A stretch of 64,000 nucleotides of DNA from Purpureocillium takamizusanense. Its lineage: Eukaryota; Ascomycota; Sordariomycetes; Hypocreales; Ophiocordycipitaceae. The stretch is taken from positions 1,054,001 through 1,118,000 of the forward strand of contig NC_063075.1 in the NCBI RefSeq assembly GCF_022605165.1, in the 5' to 3' direction. Shown here piece after piece: positions 1-11,182 of the stretch. A program made the translations under genes and the position numbers. The notes beneath the pieces were generated by a model that saw only the letters and a program-made list of their open reading frames with translations, was not told the origin of the DNA and did no database searches. The first letter of the stretch is position 1, and every line of letters starts with the position of its first letter.

Positions 1-1515
1 TGCGACCGCGCCGACGGCGACGGGCTGACCTCACGCATCATGCTCTCCGTCCGGTGCACGTTGCGCGCGTAGTTGACGCACACGAAGAAGTCGTGGTACT
101 CGCGTTCGGCGCGTACCGTGGGCCGCTGGCGGATCGCCTCGCGCCCGCGCTGTGCCGCGACGTGAAAATCTATGCACTTGGCCAGCAGCTGCTCGTAAAA
201 TGTGTCTAGGTACGTCGCCACGGTCTGCCAGTGCACATAGTACCACATGGCCGAGACGTTCTGGATCCCGTGTCTGAGAAAGATGTACGCCAGGTTCGTC
301 GCCGGGCCCGTCCGGTTGTACGCCGAGAGGCACGCATTAAGCACCACGTTCTCGATACGATACCGCGACAGTAGCTCGGCTATCTCCTCTGCCTTGGCGA
401 GGGTCGTCTCGGGCATGAAGTAGTGGCCGCCATCGTGTTGCTGGGCGAAGAGCAGCCAGGGCACCAACGTACCGTTCCTGTCCAGCCGGTTAGCGTCCCA
501 GTCAAACGTGTCATGACCCTCTTGAGAGGTCGAAAGGGGGGGGCAACACTTACTCGTCGCGCATTATGCGTCCGTGTAGGTCAAAGTGCACCAGGTTGAA
601 CTCGACATTTTGCGAGGCCCTTAGCTGCAAGTGGCGCTCCAACTCCTCGCGGCTGCCCGGCCTGACCACTTCGAGCAGCAGCCTGCTGCGCAGCTTCTTC
701 TGGAGGCGCATCAGCGGCCACTGGGCGAGGTCCGGCTCGGGGTCGCGATCGCCGCCAGCCCTCTTGAAGTCGCGCGCCACCACGAGCAGCACCTTGAACT
801 GGGCGCTTTGGTCGGCCTGGACAAAGGCGAGGGGCGCGGCGGGGGGCAGCGGGGGCCACATGAAGCGCCGCGCGGGGAAGTCGGTGATGCGGGTGACGCG
901 CAGGCGCAGGTTGGGCAGGTGGGCGGCGTGCACGTCCTCAAGCAGCTCCCATGCGAGGCAGTGGATGCCGCCGAGCGTCCTACTGGTGGGGTCGACATCG
1001 TGGTGCTCAACGACGAAGATCTGAGCCTCGGTGACGCCGACGCCGACGCTGAAGATGCCCGCCGCGAGCTCAATCTGGGCGAGTAGGTTCTCGCCATACT
1101 TGCGGATCAGCCACTCCGCGCGAGACGCCCCGTCGTCGATGGCTGTTGGTCTGCCGCCGTTGCCGCCGTTTCTGCTATCGCTTGGTCTGCCGCTGCCGCC
1201 GACTCTAATGCTGCTAAATCTGACGCCGCCGCCGGTTCTGTTTCTGCCAAGTGTGCCGTTGCCGCTGGTGTCATTCTGGGTCAGGTCATGATTGTTCCAT
1301 GTGGTGCCTTCCGAGCTCTTAAGGTACGTCTCGAGGACGGTCCGGTACTGTACCTCCTGGAACGGGTCGGTGATGACCGCCGCGATGGGGTCGTGGTCGT
1401 TGACGCGGATCGAGACGCTCCACCTGCGGCGGGGGTCAGTGGCGTCCGTCGGCAGCGCGTCTACGTCGTTTGGCCGCGCCGGGTAGGAGCGTATGTAGAC
1501 GACGTCCATCTCCAT
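1..1515 (-). CDS. CHAT-domain (caspase-like) protein, 3' end outside window
   Basis: Putative cysteine protease of the CHAT family (clan CD, caspase/separase-like). Exon 1 runs 1515-554 and exon 2 477-1, leaving the window while still open. The intron (553-478, 76 nt) begins GTAAGT and has GCTAAC before its AG. The first in-frame ATG is at 1515; the frame opens slightly upstream but only with a TTG. Visible CHAT hallmarks are a WELL motif (HCLAWELLED), the catalytic His-Gly in HFDLHG (His about residue 314) and the catalytic Cys in VVLNACLSA (about residue 370), joined correctly by the splice. About 130 N-terminal residues are low in recognisable motifs and no TPRs precede the domain. What follows CHAT (ATPase, TPR or nothing) lies off the window. 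Family assignment is firm; substrate and pathway are unknown. Confidence 0.8.
478..553 (-). other. Intron in CHAT gene
   Basis: GTAAGT donor, GCTAAC branch site, CAG acceptor. Removing it brings the catalytic His exon and the catalytic Cys exon into one frame. Confidence 0.8.
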
Positions 1516-3265
1516 CGCTTGGTCCCGTAGATGTGCCAAGGCGAAATGATGGGATGGTTGTGCATGGGGGGTGCATGTCGCACGCGCTCAGAGGTCAGGG
1601 CGCGGGCAACTCCTAGATATGAGTCAAGGTTTAGCTTTCCATTGCGAGCGAGAACAGAGGAGATGAAGAGGGGACATTGCATTGTGCCCGTTTGCTCAGG
1701 TCACCGCCCTGAACAAGGCTCGAAAGGGGAGCAGGCAGGCGGAAAGGGTTGTCTGGGACAACGACGTACCCCGTCGTGCTTTGTGTGTTCAGCGCCTTGC
1801 AGACTCAGCGAGCTCTATTCTGCAAGGAATCCGCATTCAAAGCCTTGGTTTCCATTGCCTACAGACGACGGAACCACAGGTCAATGGAGCATTTGTCGTC
1901 AAAGCGCAGTGAAAAAGGTGAGCTGGAAGAAGCCACGTCCAGAATTATTACGGAACTGCATGCAACTCAGTTGTTGGTGGTGAAAGAGAGGGACCTCAGC
2001 TCCCGCGCTCGGGAGCTAGCGCTGCCTCAACTTACCTATGGATGCTAGTTTCAGGGGATCCGCGCGCACGCTAGAGACAATAACGGCAAAGACCAACGAC
2101 GGCAGAGGCTGCTGAGAGGGGGCCTGGACGCTAAATATGGGCCGCGGGCAAGCCTCACCCGTCCCAGTCTGTCGTCTCCCGCCTCCCCCGCCACTCCAGG
2201 CTGGCTGTGGCGGCAACGACAGTGAGGAGTCCATTACCGACCCGCCGCCATCTTGAGGCTGTCGCCGCCTCCGTCACGGACCCTGTGACCGCCAACCCGG
2301 CCGCTCCCATGACTGCTCGGCTGCGACGCGGCGCTGCTGCCTCGGCCTTGACCATCACCGCAGCATTGCGACCGCGTGGCCCCTTCTTGTCCGATGCTCG
2401 TCACCATTTTGGTGTTGTCCTGTCCGAGATGATGACTCGAATCGAAAGGAGCCAAGGGGCAGGCCCTGCTACTAGTAGTAGTCCTCGTCGAGCCGCAGAG
2501 ACATGTGCCACAGGGCAGGGTGCTATTACTGGGTATAATGTTCGTGCCACCGAGCGCGCTTATTAGCCTTAGATCCAGCCGCTTTGTCTCGCCAAACCCA
2601 CGCATGTCCACGCGAGCCGCGTCCCAGCGTATCGCCCCCTCGGTGGCACACGCAGGCAGGCGCTCGAGGGCCACCGAACACGGCGTATCAAAACTAGCCA
2701 GACGAGTCGTCAGAAATGAATACAACAACGGATACAGCCTACCGAAGAGAGTAGTCACCGAAAATCTGATGACGAATACCGATCTCTTACCGAGAATCCG
2801 AATCGATCACAAGCGGCGCCCCAGGACCACAACGCGGAGTCGCGTTTGGCCACATGCCGGCAGACCAAACATGTGCTTCAGGGTTAAAAAGGTCATCTAT
2901 TCCTCTAGAAACGAGCGTGGTATCCTCGCCTCATCCCAAACGCCCCAGCCCCAGTCCCAAGCTGGGGCTCTCTGCTCCGTGTTATGCATACAGCAGCGCC
3001 AGGCCAGTAGAACAAGCCGGCATCCCAATGACCGCCTCCAACCCTGCCCATACGTTATCATCATTCAGCGTCCGGGCACGCATCGCACCGTCGCCGTGGG
3101 GTTCGTAATCAACACATTTCGTTCGTCAAGACGTAGAACCAGAAGCCGACTCGTCCGAAGGCACATAAAAAGAAAAAACACCAAATCATCCGCAAACAAA
3201 GCCAGGACAAAGGTCAAATAAGACAGGCCCTCCCGAGGAGGAAGAGAAGCAAAAGCCAACGCCAT
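1516..3265. other. Intergenic, CHAT promoter side and DnaJ 3' side
   Basis: About 1.75 kb without a gene I can support. Open frames on both strands are rich in Ser, Arg and Thr and carry no recognisable motif. One short plus-strand stretch near 1884-2048 has coil-like composition but no splice context that completes a gene. Confidence 0.5.
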
Positions 3266-4990
3266 TCATGCATATGCCGAGTACTCTTCGCGATGCGGCT
3301 TCTCGTAGTAGTGGTTGCTGTACTGCACGTCGTCATACCCGTAGGACTTAGACGTCCTCACTTTGGGGAACTTCATCCCCGAGGCGGAATAGCTGCCCTC
3401 GCGAGGAGGCATCGGCGGTCGCGTTTCCACGACAGGGATGCCACCAGCTGTCGAGTAGTAGCGGTACGGGTCCGCTTCGGTCTCGAGGCGGCGCGAGTAG
3501 TTCTGGAGCTTGGCACGCCCGCCGTCCACCTGATAGCGCGAGACGTTTTCAACGCGTGGCTCAGGCGACCGGTGTCTCCGGCTCCGGTGCTTGTGGTCGC
3601 GTTCCCGAGCTCTTCGCTCATATGCGTCGTCTGAATCCGACTCCTCTTCAATTTGCGAGTGCATGCGCGAGCGGTCGCGGCCGCGTGGGGCGCTCTCGCC
3701 AAAAGCATTAAAAGTCTGAGCCCGGGTGATGCCCGGCACAGGACGTGAGAAGCCCGCGTCAACGGGCATGGTGGTGGTGCGTGTGACGCGGGGCGGCGAG
3801 CTCGACATGACGGGAGTCGTCGAGGCCGACTTTTGAAACTGGGCCGTGTGCCTGGCCGCTGGCGACGCGTTGACGACAACGGGGTCGTCCAACGCCTCGC
3901 GCGATGACGCGTGGTACGAGCGCTCCCTGGAGAGCCGTCGTTGTTCATCAGCGGAGCCACGGCGCGGGCGGGCCGACGAACGCCGTATCTCCTCGTCGGG
4001 AGGTGCGGCAAACGGCGACTGTGCTGCGACTGGGGGCGGCGTAGGCGCCGCGGGGGGCTGCGGCGCGCGAGGATGGTAGGTGGCCGACCGCTGAATGCCG
4101 GGCGCCCCCTTGGCTTTGGAGGCTTGGATGTACGACTGGGCGTAAAAGTAGGCTTCCGAGGACGACCTCTGCTGTAGCGGCGGAATGGGCGCGTCCTCGC
4201 GTCCCGAGGATCGGTCCCGCTTCTCCTCATACCGCTTGCCGCTTGACTTCTTCTTGTCCAACTTGGGCGGCGAGTCTTCGTCGTACGTCTCGATGTAGGG
4301 CCGAGCGTGGCGCTTCTTCTCATCTGTCTCCCGACGGATCTCCTTGTCGCGCTGTTTCTCCCGCAGCCTCTTGTCGGCCCGACGCTGCTCTTTGGCGTCC
4401 TTTTCGGCACGCCTTATAGCGTCTTCCCGCTTGCGTCGCTCGCGGTCCCTCTCCTTCTCCCGTTCCCTATTGTCGCGGTCCTTTTCTCGCTCTCTCTCTA
4501 CCTCTCGCTTTGACGCGCGCTCCGCGAAGCTGGCCTCTCTCTTGGACGACCGAGGGGTGCCGGCGTCAAAAATGCGAGGACCGCGAGCGATGTCATCCTC
4601 CCATGACCGTGAGTAGGTGGGATACGCCTTGGGACCTGCGGCCGGTGACCGAGGCCGGGTCGTTGTCCGCGGTTCAGCCGTGTAGACATTGTACTCCTTA
4701 GGCGACGAGCGCGGCGTGGAGATGTTGGCCTTGTTGCGGAACTGCTCACGAAGCTCGGCAAGCTTAACCTGATCGTCGTACTTTTGCCGCTGGCGGTCGT
4801 CGGACAGTAGCTCGTAGGCCTCCTGGACCTTTTGGAACTCGTCTTGCTTCTCGGCCTTGAGCTTGGGGTCCTGAACCTTGTCCGGGTGACACTTGAGGAC
4901 CAGCTTGCGGTGGGCGGACCGGATCTCGGGGATTTGAGCGTCCTTGGAGACGCCGAGAATCTTGTACGGGTCGGGAGGCAGAGGACTCAT
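3266..4990 (-). CDS. J-domain (DnaJ/Hsp40) protein with long charged region
   Basis: Single-exon gene, 574 aa, start ATG at 4990 (the frame also opens upstream with a TTG). Residues about 8-72 are a J domain: DPYKILGVSKDA at the start of helix I, the HPD motif in KCHPDK, and the helix-IV region DRQRQKYDD. J domains stimulate Hsp70 ATPase activity, so an Hsp70 co-chaperone is the expected role. There is no Gly/Phe region, zinc finger or type I/II C-terminal domain, so this is a type III protein. Residues about 150-270 are an extremely charged Arg/Glu/Asp/Lys tract likely to form a long helix, followed by a Pro/Ser/Arg-rich disordered region to the C-terminus. No signal peptide or membrane segment is visible. 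Specific client or compartment unknown. Confidence 0.88.
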   Translation of the reverse strand: MSPLPPDPYKILGVSKDAQIPEIRSAHRKLVLKCHPDKVQDPKLKAEKQDEFQKVQEAYELLSDDRQRQKYDDQVKLAELREQFRNKANISTPRSSPKEYNVYTAEPRTTTRPRSPAAGPKAYPTYSRSWEDDIARGPRIFDAGTPRSSKREASFAERASKREVEREREKDRDNREREKERDRERRKREDAIRRAEKDAKEQRRADKRLREKQRDKEIRRETDEKKRHARPYIETYDEDSPPKLDKKKSSGKRYEEKRDRSSGREDAPIPPLQQRSSSEAYFYAQSYIQASKAKGAPGIQRSATYHPRAPQPPAAPTPPPVAAQSPFAAPPDEEIRRSSARPRRGSADEQRRLSRERSYHASSREALDDPVVVNASPAARHTAQFQKSASTTPVMSSSPPRVTRTTTMPVDAGFSRPVPGITRAQTFNAFGESAPRGRDRSRMHSQIEEESDSDDAYERRARERDHKHRSRRHRSPEPRVENVSRYQVDGGRAKLQNYSRRLETEADPYRYYSTAGGIPVVETRPPMPPREGSYSASGMKFPKVRTSKSYGYDDVQYSNHYYEKPHREEYSAYA

Positions 4991-5555
4991 GATGAAGTGT
5001 CGAGGATGCAAGGCCCTCGAGGGCGACCGGCGCGTTCAAAATGAGCAAGATGGGAAAGACGACTGTGTGAGTTTCGGAACCAAGAGCGAAGGACGATGGC
5101 AGGCCGTTGTCATCGACGGGGGGGCGTCGTGCGAAATCTCTAGCGCAGCGGGCGTGGCAAAAGAGGCCGCGAAAGAGAGGGAGGGAGTTGGACTGGCGAC
5201 GCTGAATAATGAGAGGCCGCGGGACCGTCCGCAAAGACAGACGAGGCGAGGGACGGGCGAGCGGTTCGTGGACGGCGACCCGGGAGCGTGATTTATGGCC
5301 GTTCGTCCGTTGTTGCAGGTCGCACAACCAAGGCCGGCGGAATTGGTGGTTGGTGGTGGGCGAGCGGCCTTCTTTTGGGGGAGGCCAGCAGAGGCCGGTG
5401 GCCCTGGAGGCGGGTGGACACGGGCGCTGGGATGGATGGGCGGCCCCCTTTGGCCCTGGGGTGGCTGCTGAAGAGAGAGTGACCTGAAGTGATGAGGTCA
5501 CGGGCGTCCAGGGGTCGCAGGGCCCCGCTGATTCGCTGAGGGAGGCAGGGAGGCT

Positions 5556-5610
5556 GGGGGGGGGGGGGCTCGATGGTGGGGGGAGGGGGGTCAGACACAC
5601 ACACACACAC
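5556..5610. repeat. G-runs and (AC)8 microsatellite
   Basis: A run of 13 G residues, further short G-runs, then eight AC units. Confidence 0.85.
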
Positions 5611-5920
5611 GCCGCCAAACCAGGCCAGGCCAGGCCAAAGCGACGGGCGGGGCGGGTGTGTCGGTGCTGGGCGAGTGGCCGCGAGGCGCTGGGGACGCGG
5701 TGTGTGACGGACGGTGTGAGTGAGTGGACGAACGGCGTGGATGGTGAGGGGGCAGTTCTTCGATGTCAAGCAGCGCGAGCCAGCGCAGTCGGGCCAGGCG
5801 AGCGGGCGTCGCTGAGTGGCCGGTGCGGCCGAGAGTGCGTGTGAGTGAGTGATTGATTGATTGTAGTACTTGTAGACGTCGATGGGCGCTGCGGACGGAT
5901 GGGCTGCTCGGTCGCGGCGC

Positions 5921-5985
5921 CGTGCTGTGCTGTGCTGTGCTGTGCTGTGCTGTGTCGTGTTGTGTCGTGTTGTGTCGTGTCGTGC
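5921..5985. repeat. TGTGC and TGTCGTGT-type tandem repeats
   Basis: About six perfect GTGCT pentamers grade into a degenerate TGTCG/TGTTG array. Confidence 0.85.
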
Positions 5986-6143
5986 AGCGCTCAGCTGATG
6001 GGCGTGATGGTGAGATGACGCTTCCTCGCTGTCCACAGTGAGGCGGCGAAGAGGGCGAACGTCGCCAAATAAAGAGACGAAGCCAAGCGAAACACCTGCT
6101 GCCTCGGAATGCGACGTCCGCGACGGGGCGACTGCAAGACCGA

Positions 6144-6183
6144 CGTGCCGTGACGGACTGTGACGGACTGTGACGGACGATGA
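6144..6183. repeat. 10-bp tandem repeat (TGACGGACTG) x3
   Basis: Three near-perfect direct copies of a 10-bp unit, followed by a diverged TGACGGACGA. Confidence 0.8.
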
Positions 6184-7937
6184 CTCGTCCCTTTGCGTCG
6201 GTAAATCTGCTGCTGGAGGTTTACAAGCCTCTTCACCCGCTGGCTTCGGCCCTCGGAGAAGGCGAAAGAAGGGCCCTGGAAGGACCGGCCGAAGTAATGG
6301 AATGATGACCAAGATGCTCACCCACACAGCGACGGGGGGGATGATTGGTCCGGGGGCGGCGATGGCTCGAGGGCGAGATCGCTCAAGCCGAATGACGAAG
6401 GTTCCGTGGTTTCCCGTCCGTCTGCCAGATGCACTGCACTCGCTGGCACCAGCAAAGTCGGAGGGTGAAAAAGCACACAACACAACACCACTGTCAGTGG
6501 AACGAGGTCGATGACTGCTGCGTTGCACCGGAACGTTGGGAGCCGGACGTGGCGCGAGCGGTCCGACGCGGACGGGAGGGGAGGGACGAGAGGAACGAGC
6601 CCAAGGCGGCGTAGTATATACTTGGTCCGGAGCACAATGCCTCGCACAGTCCAGCACCAACCCGCGCTAGATCCAAAGTATCGACTACCGCCTCGTGCAA
6701 CGGCCAAGAACAGGCGAAAGAAACCAAGTACCGGCTCGGGTACCCCTGGACTGCGCGCGGTTCCGCTCAGTTAAGTTGGCTAGTTACCGATCGAACCTGA
6801 TTTGGAGGCTGGCGGGGCTTCGCCTGGCGCGGGAACGAACGATGCGATGGATGGCGGGGCGCTTGTGCCAGCAACAGTGGGTAGATGGGACGGCTCGCGC
6901 GCGGGTTCCTAAGAAAAGGCGCGGAGCTTGCGACCCTCCTCGTCAGGGCAGGGCCGCCGTCGTTCGTGGCTGACGGACAATGCCTTTCGGGCCAGATGCT
7001 GCTGTCAGCGAGGCAGCAGTTGACGTAGCGCGGGCAGTGCTGTCTGTCCCAAAGACGGCCTTTGATGACCGGCGGATTATCAACCAGAGCCTGCAGTCGG
7101 AGCAGGGCGAACCCAGACGAGGCGGCGGCGACGATTGCCAGTTCGGTGACGTTGGCGACAGCGCAGCGTCGAGGCGTCGTGGCGTGTGGCTTGCCTGGCC
7201 GGGGACCCGAATTGTCCAGTCTCGGCGGGCAGATTTTAGCGCTCGAGCTTGTCAGTCAACTTTGGCCCGTGAGAGGTGTGTGCGTGCTTTGTCTGGTGGT
7301 GGTAGCGGTGGTAGTGGCGGCAGCTGGATGGAGAGGCAAGGCTCAGCGTGGGTTCCAAGTTGGTTTTGGCGGTGGCAAAGGGGCCGACGGAGCTCAGCGT
7401 GTAAGCCTCGAATGTGTCAACGCTTTGCACCGAAGAAATACTGTAATTGAAGCTGTCGCGGGGGCGGCGATGGCGCTGCAAGAGAGGCAATAAACAAAGT
7501 CCCCCCCTCCCCGAAGCTGCACGCGTAATATTTGGTATTTTTGGATCGTCTCGGCTGGCGCGATTGACCCGGCGACGGCCCTTGTCGTCGTCGTCGGTGT
7601 CGTCTCAGAGACAGAGGCGGTGAGGCGAGATGATACACGCGTGCTGCGCCCACGACGAGGAGGCAGCTCCACAGTGTCCCTGGGCAGTCAGTCCCACGGG
7701 ATGCAGGTAATCGACGGGCCAAGCGGGCGTCGATTCAAAACACGGCCGTCTGTGCTCAAGCGGGACGATGAGCCGGCCGACCGAGCTCGGAAGATGTGGG
7801 CGCTGATGTTTTTCGTTTCTCCGTCAAGGCGACAAGGCCGTCCGTGACAATACAGATGATGCTGATGTTGGCAACGAGGGGCACCATCGCCATGGCGTGC
7901 GACAACCAAAGCCAATCTACCCCGTCCATGCTTGCTT

Positions 7938-7954
7938 CGTCGTCGTCGTCGTCG
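7938..7954. repeat. (CGT)n trinucleotide repeat
   Basis: Short perfect CGT tract in non-coding DNA. Confidence 0.8.
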
Positions 7955-8370
7955 GCAGACTCCTCATTCGGCCTTGCGATTGGGATGCTTTGGCGATGCA
8001 TGCGTGCATGCATGGAGGACACCGCACTCCCCCTTCCACTCCAGTTTCCTTCCCCCACTGCAGTGCGCTGCGCTGCGGTGCCTGAGGTTAGTAGGTTCAA
8101 TGGTACCTCAGGTACTTCATGTAGGTACAACTCCAGGTACTCGTTCACGCTCTGCCTCGCCTGAGGCAGGAACGTACGCCGTTGGCGCCATCCGGCCGTC
8201 ACATTACCTGCCAGCCTGCACGCGCAACACCAACTCTTGATGCTCGATATCCTCCACCTTGCATGCGTGCTCCTGATCCGCCGCCTGTCCCATGTCGTCC
8301 GCCCTTATTCGTCCACGGCGCCTCCATGACCGCCCTCCCGCCAACAATCCTGCTGCCTCGTCACCCGGCC

Positions 8371-8434
8371 CGTGGTGGTGGTGGTGGTGGTGGTGGTAGT
8401 GGTGCTGGCGTTGCTGGTGGTGGTGGCGGCGGGG
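8371..8434. repeat. (GGT)n trinucleotide repeat, interrupted
   Basis: Eight or so GTG/GGT units, an interruption, then further GGT/GGC units. Confidence 0.85.
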
Positions 8435-11182
8435 AGAGACCGCCAACCGCGCCCCCCCATCACTGGAAGCCTCACGCACATCGCTCCCCCCTTCGCTGCG
8501 TCGTCGTGCGTGGGGCTCGGCCCATGGCGCAAGGAGGCCGGCCATGCAAGCCCCGATTCATGCTGCAGCATCGGCCAACCAGCTTCGGCAATGCTGTCGA
8601 GGAGGCGTTGAGGAGGCGACCTCCACGAGGCGGGACGTGGCCGCGGGAGGCCACCAGACCGCGGCGGGGGACCATTCACATTCACAATACTAGCACATAT
8701 GTTTCCGACCAGACAGACAGCTTTCCACCTTTCCCCCTCGTTGGACTCTGCTCCACCCCATGGCATAGCTCCCCTCTGGTATTGGCATCCATGGATGCCT
8801 CGCACATCGGCGGCGAATGGGGCACGATGGGGCGACATGGCCGCGTCCCAATGGGCCACTTGTGGGCGAGGGACCTGCATTTCCGAAGGCGGACGACGAC
8901 AGCAGCTCGATACCATGCGCAAGAGGGAGCCTGGCCTGGCTCCCACCACGGCAGTACCGAATCGTCACGGCGCTCCAAGGGGTCCAATGATGGCAGGCCT
9001 GTCCCCGCCACCGAAAAGACACGTTCTTCAACTCTCTACTTCTCAGGCTTGCCGTCGATCTCGGCAATGCTCACCCAGCGCCGGCTGTCCTGGACGCAAG
9101 TAGGTGAGGGGTAACTAACTAGACTGGTGGTCATAGCAGGCACAAGAGCAAGCATGAGTGGCCCCACGGGCCGCATGAGGGACGTGGGGTCGCGATGGCC
9201 TCCGCCAGGGTCGCGAGGGGAAGCTCCCAAGCATTGAGCTCCTTTTCTCCATACCCGTCAGCCGGTCATCGAAGAGACGCATCCAGCGCTCCCCGACAGG
9301 CTACCTGCTGCTGTTGAGTGCTACTGGTCAGCAGCCTCGGAGACCCGGTTCAGGGGCGGGATGCCAGCTTGGGCAGGGCCCTGAACCGGGCGATTGGCCA
9401 TCGGGCCTTTCAGATGAGACCAGGCGTCGTTGTCGTATTCCATCGCCTTCCCGCTCGACGGACGAGACGGGAGCAAGTCAGCCCGCGCGGAGAGGCAACG
9501 GGGGGGCCCTGCCGTGCAGCTCAGCCATTCACCCACCACTCCAGGTCCCGAGCTGCACGGCGCCAAATGGAGCCATGTGCGCGCGTGTGTGGTTGTACTC
9601 CATTGGCGTCCGGGTTCGAGGCCCGTGGGGTTCCGCGCAGTCCGTCTTGTTAGCGACAGGAAGAGGGAAGCCCCGGTACCAGCGGTCAGGACTGCACTTT
9701 CGATGGACGGATACATAGCATGATAGCCAAAACACTCACCTGCTAGTCTGGTGAGCTGCGCCTGGATGCATACGACAACAGGCGGCGTGCCTGTTTTGAC
9801 CAGGACAGGGTCCAATGGTCGAGCCAAGCATCCCAAGCCAAGCCCTCTCGAGCTCGCTCTCGAGCTCTCTCACTCATCGCCGCCTCCCCGAGTGGAGCTG
9901 GTGATCAGCTGGCTGCCGCCAACGGCTCACTCCCCGACGACAGCATTCTTGCCCCCTTCCACAGCCCAGTGGCGGGGGCCTTGGGAGCGTCCATTCGGTG
10001 GAGGATCATCGCCAGGCTAACGCGAGACCATACCCGACGACGGCAGTGAGAGGGCCGCTCAACAGGTGCCACGCCTCCTGCGCAACTGTCAATGGACAAA
10101 GCGCGGCCTCCTGTCTTTCGCACGACTCGGCAGGAGGGAGGGCGGGCGACCACGCAGCGACGTTGATGGGGGAGGAGGGCCTGCTGCACTGCTCGTGCCC
10201 ACGATCCAGACAGAGACGTGTGCTTCGCAGTGCCGAACTGGGCACCGGTCCAATCGCCAGCGTCTGGGCGTCGGCGGCAGAAGCGCCAGAGTCGCAGAGG
10301 CTCGGCATCACTGCATATGAAGGGGTGCTCGCGGCGATGCCCAGCGCGCGCCGATTCCACGATTCTGCGGAGATCTCTGTTGTGCATGTATTGTACCGTA
10401 CGAAGGCTCTGTAGGTAACAACCTGTCCAGCTGTTCGACCGTCTCGTGCTGCTCTTTCAACGACGTCTGTCGGCTCCCCACGAGGTCGCTTTCCTAACGA
10501 ATAAGCGCCGTGTGGCCCGCCTCTATCACAATCACACTGTGCACGTGGTGTATGTACCAAGTTAGGCGGGCGACCTAGTAGCACTGCTCAACGACGGCGG
10601 CGGCGCGCCCACGTCACAGCCTGAATCACGATGGAGGATGGGCGCGCTCCATCGGGTTTCTTTTTGGTGGTCACGCTCAGGCTCTCCGGATGGCTCGATC
10701 TGGGTTGGGTCCCGCGGGGGGGTTTGGCATCCTTCTTCGGATTTTTACCCGTTCGAATCCGCGAGCTGCCCAAGCACGCAGGGACACGCACGCAGGCCCA
10801 TGCATTCCCGTGCTTGCTGGGCATGCGCATCCAAGCCTCGTTGATTCTCAGACAAGGGGACGATGGCATAGGGTAGGTGGATGACTTCATACGAGAAGAT
10901 CTGCACTTCATGCAGCGAGTCCAAGACAAGCAACTATCGCGGAGGGCAGCAAGCGCTACGCAGCCCCACGGTAGGAGTACAGATAAACGGAAGGGATACA
11001 GGATGGATCCTACGGATTGAGATGTTCGGTCACGTCCAGTTCTGACAAGGCAATACATCAGCGCGGACGAGTGGTTACTGTCAAACAGAAGCAAAGGCGG
11101 GCTGGGAATGGCCTGACAAGATCACAGACACAGAACTACTAAAATGGCTTTTTGTATAGCTTTATTTATACATGATTCGCAA

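Larger units (their letters stand above)
4991..11182. other. About 6.2-kb region with no supported gene
   Basis: GC-rich upstream DNA of the DnaJ-domain gene followed by several kilobases without a convincing gene on either strand. It holds many simple repeats (listed separately) and a cluster of AGGTAC motifs near 8100. Long open frames here (for example minus strand 5293-6660) are Pro/Arg/His/Thr-rich, contain translated dinucleotide repeats and show no motif. A long 5' leader, promoter DNA or unannotated non-coding transcripts are possible; I see no transposon ends. Confidence 0.5.

Noticed and set aside
1884..2048. Short coil-like plus-strand peptide MEHLSSKRSEKGELEE...
   Set aside because: Only about 54 residues, no exons found to extend it.
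2234..2758. 174-codon minus-strand open frame
   Set aside because: Low-complexity, no motif, no splice partners.
5293..6660. 455-codon minus-strand open frame
   Set aside because: Translates dinucleotide and pentamer repeats (CVCVCV, His-Thr runs); not a protein.
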